Below, one piece after another: positions 8,815-17,394 of a stretch of 64,000 nucleotides of DNA (the first letter of the stretch is position 1; each line of letters begins with the position of its first letter). The translations under genes were made by a program, and so were the position numbers. The DNA is taken from assembly GCF_034931125.1 (NCBI RefSeq), contig NZ_JAYGHM010000006.1, positions 1-64,000 on the forward strand, read 5' to 3'. The notes under the pieces were generated by a model. It made no database searches, was not told where the DNA came from, and saw only the letters and a program-made list of their open reading frames with translations. The stretch is from Rivularia sp034931125. GTDB taxonomy: Bacteria > Cyanobacteriota > Cyanobacteriia > Cyanobacteriales > Nostocaceae.

Positions 8815-9513
8815 TCAATTAGCTGTAGCGGTTTCGTTATTGATTAACTTACGAAACTTTTCTTCACCAATAGATTGGATTAAAATGGCTTCCAATTCTT
8901 TCGCCATTTGCATATTAAATTGGAATGAATTATTAGCTTCTACAACTATTTTGTCGGCTGTTGTATCGTCAACTGGTACTTTATCGAGTGCTTCGCGATA
9001 TTTGTCTTTGAATACTTTTTTGTCAGGGATTTGCTCGAAGTTATAAAAAGATGTACCTTGATAACCTGTTAATTTCAAGGTTGATTGAACTACTCTTTGC
9101 AACATTTGTCCTCCCGACAAATCTCCCATGTAGCGAGTGTAAGCGTGTCCGATTAATAATTCTGGTTGTTTTTCTGATAGCTCCCGAATGCGAGAAACAT
9201 AATTCTCAGTAGCGACTGATGGTTTAATTTGACTAAGCCAATCTGAACCATAGTAAAACTCTAAATCTTCGTGTAAATTAGCTTTACGATTGAGTTCGGG
9301 AAAATAAAGGACGCTAATACAAGGATGATTTTTATGACTTTCGAGTGCTGATTCTAATTCCCCGTACACAAAGTATAAATTACCCAAAAATTTCGCAAAG
9401 CAATTTCTATCGACAACTCCTTTGACGAAACATTTCATAAAACCGATATTCTCCGTAGCAGCATGAGAATGCTGGGTTCCGGAACGAAGTTTTATCGCTA
9501 GATTGTTACTCAT
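8815..9513 (-). CDS. ho: biliverdin-producing heme oxygenase
   Basis: The enzyme opens heme to biliverdin, CO and iron, the first step toward phycobilins. The proximal heme ligand is H17 in TQHSHAATEN. The distal helix motif GDLSGGQML is present near residues 130-140. The 232-residue length fits cyanobacterial HO1/HO2. Position next to hemN and near acsF suggests the second, low-oxygen isoform (HO2), but sequence alone does not separate the two. The ATG at 9513 yields the standard MSNNLAIKLRSGT start. The upstream 400 bp, shared with a small divergent gene, should hold the promoter. Confidence 0.94.
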   Translation of the reverse strand: MSNNLAIKLRSGTQHSHAATENIGFMKCFVKGVVDRNCFAKFLGNLYFVYGELESALESHKNHPCISVLYFPELNRKANLHEDLEFYYGSDWLSQIKPSVATENYVSRIRELSEKQPELLIGHAYTRYMGDLSGGQMLQRVVQSTLKLTGYQGTSFYNFEQIPDKKVFKDKYREALDKVPVDDTTADKIVVEANNSFQFNMQMAKELEAILIQSIGEEKFRKLINNETATAN

Positions 9514-9927
9514 TCTTAATCCTGCATTGATGAAACGCTATCTTCTACAGGATTTACGCAGTTTAATTATATAAACAACTTTGCTTAGCTTTTGTCTGTT
9601 TTCCGATCAAAAGCAATGAATTAAGGTTGAAACGAGCTTATCGGGAACTACAATTACAAAATTAACACGACTTCTACAATACTTGCTGGAGGTTTTATTT
9701 TTTGTATCGCGATATAGCTCTAAACATTTCTTCACATATCCAGATTTAATATCATGCTGTTTATAAGTAATCAATATGCATAATATTTGTCTTAAATGCT
9801 TGAAAAACGCTAATATAAACTTCAAGTTAAACAAAAGTTAAATGATACATATTCTTTTGCGTGTATTAATGATTTTGCTAATAAAATTAATAAATTTTAG
9901 GTGTAGATTTTATACAGGGGGGCGAAG
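9514..9927. other. AT-rich intergenic region upstream of the heme oxygenase gene
   Basis: About 410 bp, very AT-rich. A minus-strand frame of 75 codons at 9607-9834 has atypical Cys/Lys/Phe-rich composition and no family resemblance, and is probably spurious. The promoter of the ho-hemN unit is expected here, but no operator could be defined by eye. Confidence 0.45.
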
Positions 9928-10131
9928 TTGGATAATTTGCAAGGCATTCACATAGGAGATAAAGTTGTTATCCTGCATCCCTCGCATATAGCAGGAAAAA
10001 CTGGTTTTATCTACGCAAGAGAAATGTTTTCAGATGATATTGTTAGTAAGCGCTGGATTATCCGTATAGATTCGGAAGACGTAATAGTTTCGCTAAATCC
10101 AAAGGAGTTTGAGTTATTAGCCGAGTTATAG
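9928..10131 (+). CDS. small conserved-looking protein with SH3/KOW-like beta strands
   Basis: A 67-residue protein with a TTG start at 9928 behind a purine-rich GGGGGGCGAAG. The sequence alternates short beta-prone stretches (GDKVVILHPSHIAGKTGFIY, RWIIRIDSEDVIVSL), resembling small SH3- or KOW-like barrels. No enzyme motif is seen. It converges with the minus-strand gene at 10204-10464, and both sit between heme oxygenase and acsF. Function is unknown; being a real gene is inferred from the ribosome site and the protein-like composition. Confidence 0.6.
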   Translation: MDNLQGIHIGDKVVILHPSHIAGKTGFIYAREMFSDDIVSKRWIIRIDSEDVIVSLNPKEFELLAEL

Positions 10132-10203
10132 GGTTTTGAGCTACATTCTTTATTTCAGCAACAAGCGCGTTAAGTGAAGCTCACTGTAAGGTATCGGTCA
10201 GCT

Positions 10204-10464
10204 TTAACTTTGTGCTGGAGGTTCATCGTTGATTCCGAGTTCTTTCTTACTGTGTTTCAAATTCTTCCAGAGTCCCTGAATTTGCCTATATGCATCTTCA
10301 GAAGTTAATTTCCCTGAAGTTTGCAAATTAACGATATAGCCTACTTTATGAGCAAATTCTTGCAAATTAGCATTGAATACCAAGTTTTCTGGTTTGAATT
10401 CGCCATAATAGCGACTGCGAGGATAAAGTAAGTTCTCTTTGTCTACTCTGTCGGAATTTTCCAT
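10204..10464 (-). CDS. small conserved cyanobacterial protein (DUF7219-like)
   Basis: An 86-residue soluble protein. The stretch LYPRSRYYGEFKPENLVFNANLQEFA recurs in small cyanobacterial proteins of unknown function (I recall the family as DUF7219; not checked). The ATG at 10464 is preferred over the TTG at 10470, because a GAGG sits six bases before it. It lies between the ho-hemN unit and acsF, so it may share the low-oxygen regulation of that cluster, but no function can be read from sequence. The C-terminal half is a Lys-rich helix. Confidence 0.75.
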   Translation of the reverse strand: MENSDRVDKENLLYPRSRYYGEFKPENLVFNANLQEFAHKVGYIVNLQTSGKLTSEDAYRQIQGLWKNLKHSKKELGINDEPPAQS

Positions 10465-10470
10465 GTTCAA

Positions 10471-10847
10471 CCTCGAATAATATTTTGTTAAACTTAAATT
10501 AATCTTATCTTAATAATGGCATAAGTTTCTAATAATACATCTCTTCTTTTTACAGAGCATCTGTCTTAGGACTTACTTGGTATATTTTTGCAGTCAAAAA
10601 AAACACACCTGTTGAGTTTTCTTTAAGTGATAACACATAATAGACGAACAAAATTGTAAGTATAGATAGTATTATGCAGAAAAACTATTACATAGTAATT
10701 ATTCTTAATAACAATTAGGCGAGTTTGAAGCAAGTAAACCTAGTTAAAGATTGGTTTTTGTAAATCAATTTAAATATTTTGGCTAAAGAGGAAATATTCT
10801 TCTATTAATGGTTATATAGCTGAAAGTGGATAAATTAAAGAATCCTT
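10471..10847. promoter_or_regulatory. divergent intergenic region upstream of acsF
   Basis: About 375 bp of AT-rich DNA separates the minus-strand small gene from acsF, so it should contain both promoters. The acsF homologue in the equivalent Synechocystis cluster is activated under low oxygen by the MarR-type regulator ChlR. No ChlR gene lies in this window, and I could not define a binding palindrome by eye. Confidence 0.35.
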
Positions 10848-11921
10848 ATGGTAAAGTCTCTTCCAAGCCCGCAGCCATTGTTCAAAGAAGGTGTAAAAGC
10901 GCCGGTACAGGAAACGCTGCTGACCCCCCGGTTTTACACGACTGACTTTGACGCTGTGGCATTGATGGATATTTCGGCGCATGAGAAGGAGTTGGGGGCG
11001 ATTGTAGACGAGTTGAAAGCCGATTACAATCGTCATCACTTCGTGCGCGATGAGGAGTTTAAGCAGGTTTGGGATAGTATTGAAGGTGAAAAGCGCGAAG
11101 CTTTTATTGATTTCTTGGAAAGAAGCTGTACTTCTGAGTTTTCAGGATTTTTGCTATTCAAAGAGCTATCGCGCAAATTAAAAAAGCGCAATCCTATGTT
11201 AGCGGATGCTTTTAACTGTATGGCACGGGATGAAGCACGTCATGCAGGATTTTTAAATAAAGCAATGGCGGATTTCAATCTTTCTTTAGATTTAGGTCAT
11301 TTAACCAAGAGCCGTGCATATACCTTCTTTCCCCCGGAATGGATTATTTACACGGTTTACCTATCTGAGAAAATTGGTTATTGGCGCTACATTATTATGT
11401 TTCGCCATTTGGAATTATATCCAGAAAACCAATTTTATCCACTATTTCGCTACTTTGAAAGTTGGTGTCAAGACGAGAACAGACACGGAGATTTTTTCAA
11501 AGCGCTGTTGCGATCGCAACCGTCACTTTTCAACAATTGGAAAGCGCGTTTATGGGTGCGTTTCTTTTTGCTCACAGTATTCGTAACTCATACCCTAACG
11601 GTATTTGAACGAGTCAACTTTTACCAATCTCTTGGTATAGACGCTCGCGAATACAACAACAGAGTTATTGAAGAAACCAATAAAACATCCGCACGAGCAT
11701 TTCCAGTAATTCTGAATACCCAACATCCAGAATTTTTCCGGAGATTAGAAGAATGTTCCGACAGTAATTTGCGCTTAGCGGAAATTGATAAGAGCGATCG
11801 CCCTAAAATTGTTAAATTGTTGCAAAAGGTACCATCGTTCCTTTCCATCATGGGACATATGGTAAGGCTTTACACGATCAAACCAATTGATGCTGAAGCA
11901 ACCAGAGCAGCAGTACATTAA
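10848..11921 (+). CDS. acsF: Mg-protoporphyrin IX monomethyl ester oxidative cyclase
   Basis: This diiron enzyme forms the fifth ring of protochlorophyllide, the committed step of chlorophyll synthesis. Diiron ligand motifs are E97 (SEFSG), E129-x-x-H132 (DEARH) and E210-x-x-H213 (DENRH). The 357-residue length and the N-terminal QETLLTPRFYTTDFD are standard for AcsF/ChlA. Cyanobacteria often keep two copies, one for low oxygen (ChlAII, co-located with ho2 and hemN). Its position between those genes and a PaO-like oxygenase suggests this is the low-oxygen copy. The promoter is separate and divergent from the ho-hemN genes, unlike the single operon of Synechocystis. Confidence 0.96.
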   Translation: MVKSLPSPQPLFKEGVKAPVQETLLTPRFYTTDFDAVALMDISAHEKELGAIVDELKADYNRHHFVRDEEFKQVWDSIEGEKREAFIDFLERSCTSEFSGFLLFKELSRKLKKRNPMLADAFNCMARDEARHAGFLNKAMADFNLSLDLGHLTKSRAYTFFPPEWIIYTVYLSEKIGYWRYIIMFRHLELYPENQFYPLFRYFESWCQDENRHGDFFKALLRSQPSLFNNWKARLWVRFFLLTVFVTHTLTVFERVNFYQSLGIDAREYNNRVIEETNKTSARAFPVILNTQHPEFFRRLEECSDSNLRLAEIDKSDRPKIVKLLQKVPSFLSIMGHMVRLYTIKPIDAEATRAAVH

Positions 11922-12026
11922 ATAGATTTGATACGAGAATCAATCTAAGGGAATAAGCGTAAATCCTTTTTTTAATATTTTTAAAGATAAGATCAATTAA
12001 GAAGTATTTGTTATTTTACAAATGTT

Positions 12027-12142
12027 ATACCAATTCTGTATGAGGCTGCGCCAAAACACCCGCAGCCTAGAAGGCTGGGGCTAATATTACAAAGCCTACC
12101 TGCGTAGGCTGAATTAAGCGCATCTTTATACAGAAACGGTAT
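12027..12142. mobile_element. MITE-like element with imperfect terminal inverted repeats
   Basis: A 116-bp element begins ATACCAATTCTGTATGAGG and ends with the matching ATACAGAAACGGTAT. TTCTGTAT pairs with ATACAGAA, and further inward TGCGC pairs with GCGCA. Inside are two hairpins (CAGCCTAGAAGGCTG and AGCCTACCTGCGTAGGCT). There is no coding capacity. It sits 105 bp after acsF and 25 bp before the start of the Rieske gene. Confidence 0.65.
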
Positions 12143-12167
12143 TACTTAATAAATAAGAGGGGAAACT

Positions 12168-13658
12168 GTGAATATTGACAGTAATTTAAAACAAACTACT
12201 GATGAAATAACAACATCAAACCAAATAGAAGAAACATTTCAGTGGACAAAGCAGTGGTATCCAGTTGCCGTAGTTGACTTTTTAGATTCGTCTCAACCCC
12301 ATTCGATACAGTTACTTGGTAAAGATATTGTTGTATGGCGCGATAACATCGGCAAATGGAACTGTTTTGAAGATTTTTGTCCTCACAGACTTGTTCCCCT
12401 TTCTGAAGGTCGCGTCGAGTCTGACGGAACCCTTTTGTGCGCTTACCATGCTTGGCGTTTTAATTCCGAAGGTAAATGCGTCAGTATACCTCAATCAAAA
12501 GATAAAGAAACTGAAGCAAAAAATTGTTCTAATAATAAATCCTGTGCAAAAGTTTATCCTACTCAGGTACGCCAAGGATTGTTGTGGGTATGGGGAGAGT
12601 CGGGAGAAACCGCTAAACTAGAAAGTCAATTGCGATCGCCTAGAATTGTCCCCGAACTAGAAGATAATTCCAACAAAGTCATTAAGCTTCCCTGGTACGT
12701 TCGCGATCTTCCTTATGGCTGGGATTATTTTATGGAAAATGTTTCAGATCCCGCACACGTACCTGTTTCTCATCATGGCATCATGGGCAGTCGATATGAA
12801 GATGCCAAATATTATGATATGCCTTGCGAGCGGAAGTTATCTACTCAAGAAGGGTTCTCTTTTGAAATTGCACCTACTTCTAGCGAGGATATAGAAAAAG
12901 CAGTTCATGATTTCCAGCCTCCTTGCCATATGCGGATCTGTTCCGTTGATAAACAAGGATGCAAACTTATTTTAGCTTTGTATGCCGTTCCTACTCGTCC
13001 AGGGTGGTGCCGTCATATAGCTGCTCAGGTGTTTGTAAAAAATGATAAAGGAGAATCTCCGAAAGGTTTAGGCTTTTTTGGTTTACCGATGCCAGTTTGG
13101 TTGAGTCACATTTTATCATCTGTTTTTCTGCACCAAGATGCAGTTTTTCTACATTATCAAGAAAAATTTATTGCACAAGCTCATCAAAATAAATGGTTGG
13201 ATAAAGTTTATACTCCCAATCCTCAAGATAAAATGGTGGTTACTTTCCGCCAATGGTTTGAAAAAAGAGCAGGTGGTAGCGTACCTTGGGCATCAGAATG
13301 CGATGCGAATTTACCATCAAAAGAATACGATAAAAGCAAACTTTTTGATGTGTGGAATACGCACACTAAAAATTGCATAGTTTGCCAAAATGCTCTCAAA
13401 AATATTAATCGCTTCATCAAATTTAGTTTCGCAACTTCTATTGCTTGCCTGTTTTTGGCACTCTTTCTAGATGCGCGTACTGTAGCAGTAAAAGCTGCGA
13501 GCCAACAAATAGATACATCAATATTCGCAATGGCTCCGAGTACAGGATTTTGGTTAGCTTTAGTTGGTGCAATTTCCAGCGCAACAATAGGATATTATCT
13601 CCGTAGATTGAGCAAGCTTTTCTATACTTATGAATTTAATCATTCTCATAATGATTAG
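12168..13658 (+). CDS. Rieske [2Fe-2S] oxygenase of the pheophorbide a oxygenase type
   Basis: A Rieske non-heme iron oxygenase. The cluster motif is C71-P-H73 with C91-x2-H94. The mononuclear iron region is near residues 185-205 (DYFMENVSDPAHVPVSHHG). A CxxC pair at about residues 403-406 and two C-terminal membrane segments (near 415-435 and 455-478) match the PaO/Tic55/PTC52 architecture. Plant PaO opens the chlorophyll ring, while other members oxidise chlorophyllide or unknown substrates. It starts at GTG 12168 behind AGAGGGG. It follows acsF on the same strand after a MITE, and may share a tetrapyrrole theme; its substrate is not readable. Confidence 0.9.
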   Translation: MNIDSNLKQTTDEITTSNQIEETFQWTKQWYPVAVVDFLDSSQPHSIQLLGKDIVVWRDNIGKWNCFEDFCPHRLVPLSEGRVESDGTLLCAYHAWRFNSEGKCVSIPQSKDKETEAKNCSNNKSCAKVYPTQVRQGLLWVWGESGETAKLESQLRSPRIVPELEDNSNKVIKLPWYVRDLPYGWDYFMENVSDPAHVPVSHHGIMGSRYEDAKYYDMPCERKLSTQEGFSFEIAPTSSEDIEKAVHDFQPPCHMRICSVDKQGCKLILALYAVPTRPGWCRHIAAQVFVKNDKGESPKGLGFFGLPMPVWLSHILSSVFLHQDAVFLHYQEKFIAQAHQNKWLDKVYTPNPQDKMVVTFRQWFEKRAGGSVPWASECDANLPSKEYDKSKLFDVWNTHTKNCIVCQNALKNINRFIKFSFATSIACLFLALFLDARTVAVKAASQQIDTSIFAMAPSTGFWLALVGAISSATIGYYLRRLSKLFYTYEFNHSHND

Positions 13659-13740
13659 GTGTTAAGTTCTGCTCTGTATATATCAGTATCTTGTAGCTTG
13701 TTTACCATCGGAGTTGCAAAAAAAGCTACATAACAAATAT

Positions 13741-15069
13741 CTACGAATTCAACCGAACAAATTTAACTTTTAACTTATCCTTGGGATAAGGTGTAGGCGC
13801 TGGTATGATGCTTAAATCTTGTCCAGGTAAAAGTTCCCATTCATACCCCCGAACTAAAAGCGCTGCAAAAAGTTTCATTTCCAATTTCGCGAACTCTTTC
13901 CCGATACATTCGCGCATCCCACCACCAAATGGAATGTGAGAAAAAGGTTTTGATTTATCTTCAGCCCTAGACGGTGCAAAACGCTCTGGGTCGAATTCCG
14001 ACGGCTCAGTATATACACTGTTATCTTGATGCGTTTTAGGTACTTGATATAAAACAGACCAACCTTGAGGAATCAAGTAACCGTTAAATTCACAAGGTTG
14101 AATTACTTCTCGAAAACCACCACCAACCGGAGGAACCAAACGCAAGACTTCTTTAATCACTTGGTCTAAATAAGTCATTTGCTTGAGATTTTCTGTAGTT
14201 AGTTGCGAAAATCCTAGTTGCTGTTGTTCTTCACGTACTTTTGCGAGAACCTCGGGATGCTGTGCTAGTAAGAGACACATAGAAGCGATCGCCGATGTTA
14301 ATGTTTCGTGTCCGGCAAATAATAAAGTTAATATTTGGTCTTTGATTTCTTCTACACCGAGCTTATTACCATCATCATCTGTAGCTTGTAATAGCATTCC
14401 TAAAGCATCGTTATTTGAAGCGGGTTGTTGTTGACGCTGCAATATTATTTCTTCAATCTGCTTAAGTAACAATTTACGACTGCGTAATGCTTTACCAAAA
14501 CTAGTCCAAGGTAAAGAAAGAGGAATACTAAATAAACCTCCGACCCATTGTTCAAAAAGTTTTACAAAATTGCTATTGTTAGCTGCATCAGTTCCTACAA
14601 ATAATTTACAAGCAACGTCAAAGGTATATTTTCTAATTTCTGGATACCAAGTCAAAGTACCCATTTTTTCCCATTTGTGTAAATAACTTTGCAGAATTTC
14701 TTCCATTGTAGAAGCATATTCCGCTAACGCTCTTGGTTGAAAAGCTTGCGATAAAATCCTGCGTCGGTTTTGATGTTCTCCACCATTTTGTATAGCTAAG
14801 GAAGCAGAACCTAATAAAATCTTAGTACTGGGAGGCCATTTATTAGAAAAATATTTATTGTCATTCGTAAACAGAAAAAGGTTAGCTTCCGAACCAACCA
14901 TAATTACCGTAGGACTAAAAAAAATACTGGTTTTAAAGATAGAGCCATATTTTTTATATCGCTTATCTGTAAAATTGGCATCGCGAAAAAAGCTGATTGT
15001 TTCACCAATTACAGGTAAACCAAAATTACCAGGAGGTAAAGGAAGTGTTTTAGGATTGGTAGTTGTCAT
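13741..15069 (-). CDS. cytochrome P450, CYP120-like
   Basis: A heme-thiolate monooxygenase. The heme loop is FGGGMRECIG with axial C388, the K-helix is EVLR within VIKEVLRLVPP, and the I-helix is FAGHETLTSA. There is no membrane anchor. The N-terminus LPLPPGNFGLPVIGETI and the 442-residue length are close to Synechocystis CYP120A1, which hydroxylates retinoic acid. With a carotenoid oxygenase 7 kb away, an apocarotenoid or retinoid substrate is a reasonable inference. The gene converges with the Rieske oxygenase gene. The upstream spacer holds ATCCAAA-type repeats. Confidence 0.92.
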   Translation of the reverse strand: MTTTNPKTLPLPPGNFGLPVIGETISFFRDANFTDKRYKKYGSIFKTSIFFSPTVIMVGSEANLFLFTNDNKYFSNKWPPSTKILLGSASLAIQNGGEHQNRRRILSQAFQPRALAEYASTMEEILQSYLHKWEKMGTLTWYPEIRKYTFDVACKLFVGTDAANNSNFVKLFEQWVGGLFSIPLSLPWTSFGKALRSRKLLLKQIEEIILQRQQQPASNNDALGMLLQATDDDGNKLGVEEIKDQILTLLFAGHETLTSAIASMCLLLAQHPEVLAKVREEQQQLGFSQLTTENLKQMTYLDQVIKEVLRLVPPVGGGFREVIQPCEFNGYLIPQGWSVLYQVPKTHQDNSVYTEPSEFDPERFAPSRAEDKSKPFSHIPFGGGMRECIGKEFAKLEMKLFAALLVRGYEWELLPGQDLSIIPAPTPYPKDKLKVKFVRLNS

Positions 15070-15232
15070 TCGATTTTGGATTTTGGATTTTGGATTACTC
15101 TACGAGAAGACGCTTCCGCGTCAATAGATTTTGGATTGTCCAGAATTATCTTAAATAACTATTATGAAACAAAAAATGTAACGAAATTTACAAAAATATC
15201 AGAAATTATCAAAAATCAAGTTACGGTAAATA

Positions 15233-15262
15233 TGTAGAGACGCGATATATCGCGTCTCTACA
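15233..15262. repeat. perfect 30-bp palindrome upstream of gdhA
   Basis: TGTAGAGACGCGATA at 15233-15247 is followed at once by its exact reverse complement to 15262. It lies 40 bp before the gdhA start, inside the probable mRNA leader or promoter. GTAGAGACG motifs also appear at about 16656-16683 and 54289-54300, so this is a dispersed repeat type and not a unique operator. Confidence 0.8.
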
Positions 15263-15302
15263 TCTATGAAAATAACGAAAAATATTTTAATCATTACATT
15301 TT

Positions 15303-16592
15303 ATGGATAAAAAATCCCCACTTTTGCCAGAAAATCCTTCTCCTGCGTATATTTGCCCTTTCGACCAAGCTTGTAGCTATTTAGACGCAGCCGCAAAAGA
15401 ATTAAAGTTGGAACAAGGTACATTAGAAATACTCAGTAATCCCCGTAAGGTAGTTACAGTTTCCATCCCGGTAAAACGAGATAGCGGTGAAATACAGGTT
15501 TTAGCTGGACATCGAGTCCAACACTGCGACGTTTTGGGTCCTTATAAAGGTGGTATTCGTTTCCATCCGGCCGTTACACTGCGGGAAGTTTCAGCCTTAG
15601 CAATGCTGATGACTTGGAAATGTGCGTTGTTGGGTATTCCTTACGGTGGTGCAAAAGGGGGTATTGCGATAAATCCCAAAAGTTACAGCATCCATGAATT
15701 AGAACGCATTTCTCGACGTTATATTAGCGAGTTAATCAAAGACATCGGGCCGTCGGTAGATATACCCGCACCAGACATGGGGACATCAGCCAGCGAGATG
15801 GCTTGGATGATGGATACTTATTCGGTAAATGTCGGTCATGCAGTACCCGGAGTTGTCACCGGGAAACCGCTTTCTATAGGTGGTTCGTTAGGAAGAGAAA
15901 TGGCAACCGGACGCGGTGTAATGATTATTGTCCGTGAAGCCTTAGCAGATAAAGGTAAATCTTTAGCAGGAACCAGAATTGCCATTCAAGGTTTTGGAAA
16001 CGTCGGTGGTGGTGCGGCTGAATTGCTGCATCAAGCTGGTGCAAAAATTATTGCTGTATCCACAGGTTCCGGCGGTATTTTCGCGGAGAATGGTTTAGAT
16101 ATTCCAGAATTACAAGCCTACGCAAAGGAGAATAATCGAAAGATTTCGGGATTTCCGAAAGCGAAACCAATTACGAATGCAGAGTTATTAACATTACCTT
16201 GCGACGTATTGATTCCCGCAGCCTTAGAAAATCAAATTACCCAAGAAAACGCCGATCAAGTTCAAGCAAATCTAATCGCTGAAGCTGCAAATGGTCCGGT
16301 TACACTCGAAGCAAACCAAAGTTTAGAAGCGCGGGGTGTAACAGTACTACCAGATATTTTGAGTAATGCTGGTGGAGTTGTAGTGAGTTATTTGGAATGG
16401 GTGCAGGGACTTTCTTATTTATTTTGGGATGAACAAAGAGTTAACGGTGAAATGGAAAGCTTGATGGTGCAAGCATATCGCAAAGTTATGCAGCAATCTC
16501 AGGAAAGGAAAATTTCACCGAGATTAGCAGCTTATGTATTAGGAGTAGGAAGAGTAGCGCAAGCTTTGAACGATAGAGGATTATATCCTTAA
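15303..16592 (+). CDS. gdhA: glutamate dehydrogenase (Glu/Leu/Phe/Val dehydrogenase family)
   Basis: It catalyses reversible oxidative deamination of glutamate to 2-oxoglutarate with NAD(P). The substrate pocket lysine and catalytic lysine are K106 (MTWKCAL) and K118 (PYGGAKGG). The Rossmann turn GFGNVGGG is near residues 229-236. The 429-residue length fits the hexameric class, and SNAGGVVVSYLEWVQ near the C-terminus is typical of glutamate-specific members. The ATG at 15303 precedes the standard N-terminal region. Palindromic GTAGAGACG/GACGTAGCA elements lie on both sides of the gene. It is probably monocistronic. Confidence 0.94.
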   Translation: MDKKSPLLPENPSPAYICPFDQACSYLDAAAKELKLEQGTLEILSNPRKVVTVSIPVKRDSGEIQVLAGHRVQHCDVLGPYKGGIRFHPAVTLREVSALAMLMTWKCALLGIPYGGAKGGIAINPKSYSIHELERISRRYISELIKDIGPSVDIPAPDMGTSASEMAWMMDTYSVNVGHAVPGVVTGKPLSIGGSLGREMATGRGVMIIVREALADKGKSLAGTRIAIQGFGNVGGGAAELLHQAGAKIIAVSTGSGGIFAENGLDIPELQAYAKENNRKISGFPKAKPITNAELLTLPCDVLIPAALENQITQENADQVQANLIAEAANGPVTLEANQSLEARGVTVLPDILSNAGGVVVSYLEWVQGLSYLFWDEQRVNGEMESLMVQAYRKVMQQSQERKISPRLAAYVLGVGRVAQALNDRGLYP

Positions 16593-16655
16593 TCAATTAT
16601 CAGAATGTTTCCAATTTTATCTAGGAAATATTTTCGTTTATGATGAAAATATTGA

Positions 16656-16683
16656 TAAAGACGTAGCACTGCTACGTCTCTAC
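16656..16683. repeat. hairpin downstream of gdhA
   Basis: AGACGTAGCACTGCTACGTCT is an almost perfect inverted repeat within the spacer after gdhA. It is related to the GTAGAGACGCGATA palindrome upstream of the same gene. There is no strong T-run, so it is a repeat more than a classical terminator. Confidence 0.6.
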
Positions 16684-16731
16684 ATCAGTGATTGAATAAA
16701 TTACCAATTGTTCATTGTTCATTGATAATTG

Positions 16732-17337
16732 TTAATTGTTTTGATATTCACTACCGCTTGCACGGAAACCTTTTTCTTTGAGAATAATATTACCGTTAGT
16801 GGCGTTATTAACAATAAAATCTACTTCACCGAAAGGAATAAACCTGACGTAGTAAGCAGTATTATCTTTGATTGCAACGTAACTTTTAAACTTACTTTCA
16901 GCATCAACTTTTGGTAATCTTGCAGCTTCAACCGCGTATAATTCTGTTTTTTCAGCGCGGTTGTCGTAAACATTCATATAAATCTGCTTTTCTTCGGAAT
17001 AAATTCTTACTGTCTTGCTGTTAGTTGCAAAAAGTAATTGAGTTGAAGTAGGAGAAGGATTTGTGTAAGTTAATTCGATCACATCTTCACGTACCCAGCC
17101 GATATCATCTGCTTCCGAACCGTATTTTACTTTATACCAAGCATAGGTATCTCCAGAAGGTTTGGTTTGATCGAGAATTTTTACCCTATCTCCCTTTTTT
17201 CCTTGGTGAATCACCTGACGATTCAACGAAGGTCCCGAACGGATGTTAATTGTAGTAGCATTACTATTGTTAGTCTTGAGAATCCCTTCGCTAGCAGTAA
17301 AGGTTTGTATCGGTGTTGATTGATTAGCGTCTGTCAT
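16732..17337 (-). CDS. SH3b domain protein
   Basis: A 201-residue protein. Residues about 15-85 form a bacterial SH3-like (SH3b) domain: INIRSGPSLNRQVIHQGKKG, then VKILDQ, WYKVKYG and IGWVREDVIEL. The C-terminal half (about 95-195) is beta-rich and contains FATNSKTVRIY and YYVRFIPFGEVDF, with no family I recognise. No signal peptide is visible, so it may be cytoplasmic or exported by another route. SH3b domains often bind peptidoglycan or ligands in sensor proteins. It is convergent with gdhA. Function is unknown. Confidence 0.8.
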   Translation of the reverse strand: MTDANQSTPIQTFTASEGILKTNNSNATTINIRSGPSLNRQVIHQGKKGDRVKILDQTKPSGDTYAWYKVKYGSEADDIGWVREDVIELTYTNPSPTSTQLLFATNSKTVRIYSEEKQIYMNVYDNRAEKTELYAVEAARLPKVDAESKFKSYVAIKDNTAYYVRFIPFGEVDFIVNNATNGNIILKEKGFRASGSEYQNN

Positions 17338-17394
17338 AAATTTATCTCCCGTACTCTACTGTTAATAGATAGTTAAAAGTATTCAGATTTACCT

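Noticed and set aside
9607..9834. 75-codon minus-strand frame upstream of heme oxygenase
   Set aside because: AT-driven composition, no ribosome site and no family resemblance.
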